From the NCBI RefSeq assembly GCF_900108335.1, contig NZ_FNVT01000023.1, positions 62,001-126,000 of the forward strand: DNA of 64,000 bases, given 5' to 3'. The notes under the pieces are model-generated. The model was not told the origin of the DNA and made no database searches. It was given only the letters and a program-made list of their open reading frames with translations. This document shows positions 59,609 through 64,000 of the stretch, one piece after another (the first letter of the stretch is position 1; the number at the start of each line of letters is the position of its first letter). The translations under genes were made by a program, and so were the position numbers. This stretch comes from Nonomuraea solani. GTDB taxonomy: Bacteria > Actinomycetota > Actinomycetes > Streptosporangiales > Streptosporangiaceae.

Positions 59609-60050
59609 GAGGCGGAACGCCTCCTGGGCTTCCGGCTTCTCGGCCTGCTCGCACGCCTCTACCGCGAGGTGGCGAACGGCGGTTTCGGCCCCGACTATCG
59701 GCTTTCTCCCGCTCCTGGGCGAGGGCGACACCGTGGTGAACGTCTACCGAAAGGAACGGGCGATCTCGCAGCCGGGCGGTGACGTCCGCTGGCCGTCGGA
59801 CGTGCTGCCCATCCTGGCCTGGGGATGCGGCATGTACGCCGCCGTGGACTGCCGCAGCTCGGAGGCCACCGTCCTGCTCATCGAACCGAACGGGATCAGC
59901 GACGGTTGGCATCGCGCGTGGGGCGTCGACTCCGCGAGCTTGGCCGATTGGCTGGAGACCTGGATCGCGGGAACCGGCTGGTACGAGGAAGACACCGACG
60001 ATGAGGTGCGGCCGTGGGAGGCGGCTCGGCAACGGCTTTCGAAGGGATGA
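59420..60050 (+). pseudogene. Frameshifted SMI1/KNR4-family gene
   Basis: After the repeat region, TAEELAEAERLLGFRLLGLL and YREVANGGFGPD match the start of SMI1/KNR4 immunity-type proteins. The frame then breaks near 59696. The continuation GFLPLLGEGDTVVNVYRKER, WPILAWGCGMY-like PILAWGCGMYAAVDC and LETWIAGTGWYEE lies in another plus frame up to TGA 60050. One extra base near 59694-59698 explains the break. SMI1/KNR4 proteins are often immunity proteins to polymorphic toxins. A sequencing error or a GTG 59733 restart for the second half are alternatives. Confidence 0.7.
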
Positions 60051-60474
60051 CCAGCTCACTCAGGCGTCGACCGTCATATCTGTATTATCCGGCCGTAGCA
60101 CGCGTACCACGCCTGCTACGGTAGCGATCGCGCACCGAAACGTCCGGCCGTGAGGCCATCCGAGGGCTTCCTTCTCACCTTATTGGACCAGGAAGTGCCC
60201 GCAAGGGCGCCTGGCTCGGCAGCTCTCGGGCTCTCCTCACGGCCGGCCTTCAACGAGGGACGGCTGTGAACGGCGGCCTTCGGCGGCGGCTGTGACGTCG
60301 GCCTTCAGGGGCGGCCGTCAACGGAGGTATTCAACGGCGACCGTCAGGTGCGCCAGTCGGCGGTGGCCTTCAACGGCGATCGTCAGTTGCGATGGTCGGC
60401 GGCGGCCGTCAGCGATCCTCATCAGCCGCCTCGTCGGATGCCGTTTCAGCCGCGTGCCGTGCCGAAGTGGGCGC
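60051..60474. other. Intergenic region with 39-bp direct repeats
   Basis: No gene is supported. TTCAACGGCGACCGTCAG (60330 onward) is repeated 39 bp later as TTCAACGGCGATCGTCAG (60369 onward), with similarity continuing to 60405. Weaker copies of TCAACGG precede them. A stem CCGTAGC (60093-60099) / GCTACGG (60115-60121) lies after the SMI1 relic and may be a weak terminator. Confidence 0.5.
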
Positions 60475-61704
60475 TCAGATCGCGAGTTCCACGATCGTGA
60501 TGTCCGGTGGCGCGCCGACGCGCACCGGCGGCCCCCAGAACCCCGCTCCCTTGGTCACATAGAGCTGCGTGCCACCGAAACGCCCGTACCCCGCGAGTGT
60601 CGGCTGCGCCAACGAGGTGATCAGGTTCATCGGTACGAACTGGCCGCCGTGGGTGTGGCCGGACAACTGCAGGTCCACGCCGTAGTGGGCCGCCTCGTTC
60701 ACCTGTACGGGCTGGTGGGCCAGCAGGACCACCGGGCGCGATGGGTCGCGGTCGCCGAGAGCCTGGGCATAATCGGGACCGTCGTCCTGCTGGGCGCCGG
60801 TCACGTCGTTCACCCCGGCGAGGTCGAGGGCGGGCAGTTCCACGCGCTCGTTGCGCAGCGGCCGGACCCCCAGCTCCCGCAGCTCCTCGATCCACTCGGC
60901 CGCCCCCGACAGGTACTCGTGGTTGCCCGTGACGAAGAACGTGCCGTGCCGGGAGCGCAGGTCGCGCAGGGGAGCGGCGGCGGAGGCGAGTTGTTCGACG
61001 GTGCCGTCGACGAGGTCCCCGACGATCGCCACGAGGTCGGCGCCGGTCCCGTTGATCATGTCGACGATGCGCCGGGTGTGCGCTCGTCCCAGCATCGGCC
61101 CCAGATGGATGTCACCGACCAGGGCGATCCGGAGCCCGCCCGCCTTCGGGCCGCCACGGCGCAGCCGTACGGTGACGCGGTCGAGATGGGGCGGCCCCAG
61201 GGCGTTCACCATGCCATAACCGACCAGGCCGGACGCCGTCGCCCCGGCGGTCACCGCGATCGAGCGCGCCAGGAACACGCGCCGAGCCGGATCCGGGACG
61301 GCGTCCCGTGCCGCCGCCCCGGTCGTCACCGCGATCGAGTGAACGAGGAACGCGCGCCCTTCTAGATCCGGGACGATGTCCCGTTTCTTTGCCCGGCGCC
61401 TCCTGACGACTGCCGCGACCAGCCGTACGGGCTCGGCGAGGAGCAGCAGGATGAGCAGATAGATGGCCAGCCCGTACCAGATGTTGCCCGGCCAGGCGAT
61501 CGCCCCGGACACCGCCAGGCCGAAGAAGAACGGCGTGATCAGAGACGCGGGGATGAACGTCGCGAGCACCATGGCGACGGCGGTGCCCGCGCGGCGCGCG
61601 GCCGATCCGGGCGACGTGGTGCCGCGGACGAGGCGGGCCCACAGGTAGACGTGGGCCAGCGCCCACAGTACCGACTGTCCCCAGACCCACACGGGAACCG
61701 ACAT
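60475..61704 (-). CDS. Membrane metallophosphoesterase (YkuE-like)
   Basis: The 409-residue protein from ATG 61704 has several N-terminal membrane helices (VWGQSVLWALAHVYLWA, then a pair near 60-120), then a calcineurin-like phosphoesterase domain: GDIHLGP, GDLVDG, GNHEYLSG, SGHTHGGQ. All metal-ligand motifs are intact. A 25-residue segment with FLVHSIAVTTGAAAR is tandemly duplicated as FLARSIAVTAGATAS just before the catalytic domain (61231-61380). YkuE-type enzymes act outside the membrane on phospholipid or UDP-sugar phosphoesters; the exact substrate is unknown. Confidence 0.88.
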   Translation of the reverse strand: MSVPVWVWGQSVLWALAHVYLWARLVRGTTSPGSAARRAGTAVAMVLATFIPASLITPFFFGLAVSGAIAWPGNIWYGLAIYLLILLLLAEPVRLVAAVVRRRRAKKRDIVPDLEGRAFLVHSIAVTTGAAARDAVPDPARRVFLARSIAVTAGATASGLVGYGMVNALGPPHLDRVTVRLRRGGPKAGGLRIALVGDIHLGPMLGRAHTRRIVDMINGTGADLVAIVGDLVDGTVEQLASAAAPLRDLRSRHGTFFVTGNHEYLSGAAEWIEELRELGVRPLRNERVELPALDLAGVNDVTGAQQDDGPDYAQALGDRDPSRPVVLLAHQPVQVNEAAHYGVDLQLSGHTHGGQFVPMNLITSLAQPTLAGYGRFGGTQLYVTKGAGFWGPPVRVGAPPDITIVELAI

Positions 61705-61938
61705 CAGCGTCCCGAATCTGCGGCGAGCGGGCGCGCGGTGCCGAATCGCCCGACGCGTCGTAAGTGCTGCGGTACCTCGTTCACGAAACCCCCTGGCCGT
61801 CACCGGATTGTGCACGCACGTCCAAGAATGGCCGCCCGGCGGTTCGCCGTCGTCATCCGGCAGATGGCCTCGTACGTACGCGCGGCGTCGTAGTCACCGA
61901 GCCGCGTACTACACCCGTACCAGGAGTGCGATATTCGA

Positions 61939-62964
61939 TTGCCCGCCGCACCGGCCTCCCCCTACGGTCGCCACGTGCTGCGTACCGTCATCGTCGGCGA
62001 CATCCATGGTTGCTTCGACGAACTACTCGAACTGCTGGAGAAGGCCGACCTCCACCCGGACGACCTGCTGGTCAGTGTCGGCGACCTGGTCGATCGCGGC
62101 CCGGCGCCCGGCGAGGTGGTCGGGCTCTTTCGCGAGCGCCCGAACTCGGTCGTGGTCATGGGCAACCACGAGCGCAAGCACGTACGCGGGATCTTCTCCT
62201 ACGCGCAGGAGATCACGCGCCTGCAACTCGGCGACCGGTACGCCGAAACGGTCGAATGGATGCGGACACTGCCGTACCACTTCGAGAACGAGCACGTCCG
62301 CGTCGTCCACGCCGCGCTGCTGCCCGAGATCGCACCGGCCGACCAGAAAGAGGAGATCCTCTGCGGCTCGACCAGCGGCGAGCGCGAACTCGCGGCGCTG
62401 TTCCCGGACAGCCATTGGCACGACCACTACACCGACGCCAAACCGGTCGTGTTCGGCCACCATGTGACCGGGCATGAGCCGATGATCCGCGACGGCCGGA
62501 TCTTCGGCCTGGACACCGGCGCCTGCCACGGCTGGAACCTGACCGCGCTGTCCGTGCCGGATTTCACGATCCATCAGGTGCGGGCGCACGCGGATCACTG
62601 GTCGATAGCCAAGCGCCGCTGGCAACTGCCCGTACTGAAGACCAAGCCCTGGTACGACCTCACCTGGCCGGAGCTGACCCGGATGATCGAACGCTTCTCC
62701 TCGGCTCCCGAAGCGGGCCGCTGGCTGGAGGCGGTCGCGGGCTGGGCCGCGGAACTGCGGTCGTCGATGCCCGCCCTCGCGGCCGCGGCCCATCGCGCCG
62801 CCGCCGAGCTCGCCCCGGACGAGCTGCGCCGGCATCCAGCGGCCTCGTATCTGTTCCAGGCCCGTGAAGGCCGGCTCGACCTGGTCAAGCGATGCCCGAC
62901 ACCCCGCAGAACGATCGACCTGGCTGCCACCTTGGGACTGCCTCTGCCCGAACTGCCGGACTGA
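61939..62964 (+). CDS. Cytosolic metallophosphoesterase (PrpE/ApaH-like)
   Basis: The 341-residue protein has the Ser/Thr-phosphatase-type metallophosphatase motifs IVGDIHGCFDEL, VGDLVDRGP, MGNHERKH, VVHAALLPE and VVFGHHVTG. About 110 helical C-terminal residues follow the domain. TTG 61939 is used as start (AGGAG 13 nt upstream); GTG 61975, just before the domain, is an alternative. It may hydrolyse diadenosine tetraphosphate or protein phosphate. It converges on the AlkB gene with 2 bp between. Confidence 0.82.
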   Translation: MPAAPASPYGRHVLRTVIVGDIHGCFDELLELLEKADLHPDDLLVSVGDLVDRGPAPGEVVGLFRERPNSVVVMGNHERKHVRGIFSYAQEITRLQLGDRYAETVEWMRTLPYHFENEHVRVVHAALLPEIAPADQKEEILCGSTSGERELAALFPDSHWHDHYTDAKPVVFGHHVTGHEPMIRDGRIFGLDTGACHGWNLTALSVPDFTIHQVRAHADHWSIAKRRWQLPVLKTKPWYDLTWPELTRMIERFSSAPEAGRWLEAVAGWAAELRSSMPALAAAAHRAAAELAPDELRRHPAASYLFQAREGRLDLVKRCPTPRRTIDLAATLGLPLPELPD

Positions 62965-62966
62965 GG

Positions 62967-63548
62967 TCAGGCGACGGTACGGAAGGTCACGGACACCCGC
63001 CGTCCACGCGGAACACGGCCGACTGCGGCGGGGTCGCTTTTGCGCGCGGCGATGCTGTGCCGCCAGGTGTAGCGGGCCGGGCCGGTCATCACGCACAGGC
63101 TGCCCGGCGCCAGCGGAACCTCCACCTTGGTGCCGTCAGAGGGGTGCGTGAAGTCCATGACGCAGGCGGACCCCAAGGAGATCGCGGCCACGACCGGGCC
63201 GAAGCACGGCACACAGTCGACGTGCGCGCTGATGCCCTGCCCCGGCTGGTACTCGTTGATGATCACCTGGTCCGCCTCCGCCTCCATGAGCCCTTCGCTG
63301 ACCAGGCGCGCGGCGTATTGTCCGGCCCAGTTCGGGATCGGCGGGGCGGGGGAGACCTGGGCGTCTCGCGTCACGCTTCGGCGGCCGTAGTCGTAGCGGT
63401 GACCGTAGTGCTGCACTCGGCGCCGTAACTGCGCCGACCATGGGGCGTCGTCGATGGCGGAGAGCAACGTCGCGCAGGAGTCGGAAGCAAGCCAATCGGA
63501 GACGTAGTGCAATCCCGGCACCAGCTGATGGCGAGGCTCGAGGGGCAT
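62967..63548 (-). CDS. AlkB-like 2-oxoglutarate/Fe(II) dioxygenase
   Basis: The 193-residue protein has the iron triad H109 and D111 (ISAHVDCVP) and H164 (YTWRHSI), plus R184/R190 near the C-terminus for 2-oxoglutarate. IINEYQPGQGI matches the AlkB nucleotide-recognition region. It belongs to the compact AlkB type related to ALKBH-like bacterial groups. It probably demethylates alkylated nucleic acid, or acts on another small substrate. Confidence 0.9.
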   Translation of the reverse strand: MPLEPRHQLVPGLHYVSDWLASDSCATLLSAIDDAPWSAQLRRRVQHYGHRYDYGRRSVTRDAQVSPAPPIPNWAGQYAARLVSEGLMEAEADQVIINEYQPGQGISAHVDCVPCFGPVVAAISLGSACVMDFTHPSDGTKVEVPLAPGSLCVMTGPARYTWRHSIAARKSDPAAVGRVPRGRRVSVTFRTVA

Positions 63549-63893
63549 GACGGAACATTATCGACACGAACGCATGTTCGCCTCGTGGATCGGCCAGGCG
63601 CAGGAGATAGGTGGCCGATTGGGGAGAGGGGGGTTCGGTGGCCGGGTGGGGGCGGGGCGGGCGATCGGTCGGGTGGTGGCGGAGGCCGGGTGGTCGGTCA
63701 GGGGCGGGAAAGGTCGGTCTTGGTTGAGCGGGGAGGTGGCTGGTGTCGGTCGGGTGGTCGGGCGGGGGTGGGGGAGGTCGGTGTTGGTTGAGCGGGGAGG
63801 TGGTTGGTGTCGGGCGGGTGTGGGAGGTGGTCGGTGGCTGATCAGGGTCGGGAGGTCGGTGTTGGTCAGGTGGGGGAGTCGGCGGGTGGGTGG
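63549..63893. repeat. G-rich spacer with 64-bp-period repeat
   Basis: AGGTCGGTCTTGGTTGAGCG (63711 onward) recurs 64 bp later as AGGTCGGTGTTGGTTGAGCG (63775 onward). Similarity spans about 42 bp. A third short copy AGGTCGGTGTTGGT starts at 63853. The plus strand has many G-runs and could form quadruplexes. The stretch lies downstream of both flanking stops. No gene is supported. Confidence 0.7.
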
Positions 63894-64000
63894 TCAGGTG
63901 GGGCGGAGGGCTTCGATCCAGCCTGATTCGACGGCGATGCGGACCGCGTCCGTCCTGTTGCGGGCGCCCGTCTTGGTGATGACGCTGGAGATGTAGTTGC
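63894..64000 (-). CDS. LuxR/NarL-type regulator, C-terminal end only (partial)
   Basis: The minus-strand frame enters from the right edge with NYISSVITKTGARNRTDAV and ends RIAVESGWIEALRPT before TGA (63896-63894). This is the recognition helix and last helix of a LuxR-type DNA-binding domain, as in NarL-family response regulators. The receiver or sensor part lies outside the window. Confidence 0.85.
   Translation of the reverse strand, partial: NYISSVITKTGARNRTDAVRIAVESGWIEALRPT

Noticed and set aside
60330..60405. CRISPR-like direct repeats
   Set aside because: Only two clear copies, imperfect, with a 39-bp period and no unique spacers or cas genes.
60292..61365. A 357-codon plus-strand frame over the membrane phosphoesterase
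   Set aside because: Antisense to a gene with four intact metal motifs; no start signal.

Overview
The window is high-GC DNA with the gene style of a filamentous actinomycete: frequent GTG/TTG starts, 1-8 bp start/stop overlaps, LacI-controlled glycoside hydrolase loci, an iron box, a Zur-like box, and secreted lipoproteins. The mix of plant cell wall enzymes, a large iterative-type PKS and a NACHT protein fits Streptosporangiales (Nonomuraea-like) or a related family. That placement is inference, because no rRNA or other marker gene is present. No tRNA, rRNA, CRISPR array, transposase or phage gene was recognised.

Layout. 0-2.2 kb: the 5' part of a NACHT NTPase gene that runs off the left edge. 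2.2-7.8 kb: a cytosolic GH3/GH42 glycosidase operon with a divergent LacI regulator. 7.8-9.4 kb: two small exported proteins and a LuxR relic. 9.4-16.7 kb: a rhamnogalacturonan-type locus (GH43-like enzyme, sugar ABC transporter, LacI regulator, PL11 lyase) tied together by four copies of a TTGTATCGATACAA-like operator. 16.8-23.7 kb: a tightly overlapping catabolic operon (CoA-transferase, citrate-synthase-like lyase, LigB, LigA, MDR oxidoreductase) divergent from an amidohydrolase and an IclR regulator. 23.8-32.9 kb: two secreted M14 carboxypeptidases, then GH97 and GH95 exoglycosidases that share an upstream motif. 32.9-37.9 kb: a GNAT acetyltransferase, an EF-G-like GTPase with an upstream leader ORF, an ornithine-lipid-type acyltransferase pair and a small surface protein. 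38-41.3 kb: an iron-siderophore importer without its ATPase. 41.9-52.4 kb: a biosynthetic locus made of a discrete thioester reductase, a 2437-residue KS-AT-DH-MT-ER-KR-ACP polyketide synthase, a four-EF-hand protein and an unusual cytochrome b paralog. 53.4-59.4 kb: a secreted repeat protein and an AztABCD-type zinc uptake locus with two AztD-like proteins. 59.4-64 kb: a frameshifted SMI1/KNR4 gene with a 27-bp tandem repeat, two metallophosphoesterases, an AlkB homolog, G-rich repeats and the 3' end of a LuxR-type regulator.

How the parts work together. The carbohydrate loci combine extracellular attack (PL11, GH97, GH95), import (solute-binding protein plus two permeases, ATPase presumably shared from elsewhere) and cytosolic hydrolysis (GH42, GH3, GH43-like). 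The 18-22 kb operon looks like extradiol ring cleavage followed by CoA-dependent processing of the product.

The most unusual block is 41.9-52.4 kb. A fungal-like highly reducing PKS with reductive release sits beside a calcium-binding protein and a cytochrome b that keeps one pair of heme ligands and the quinol-site PDWY motif but has lost the second heme-ligand pair. A second point of note is the 36-residue leader ORF before the EF-G-like gene. A third is the recurrence of short in-frame tandem repeats in several unrelated genes.
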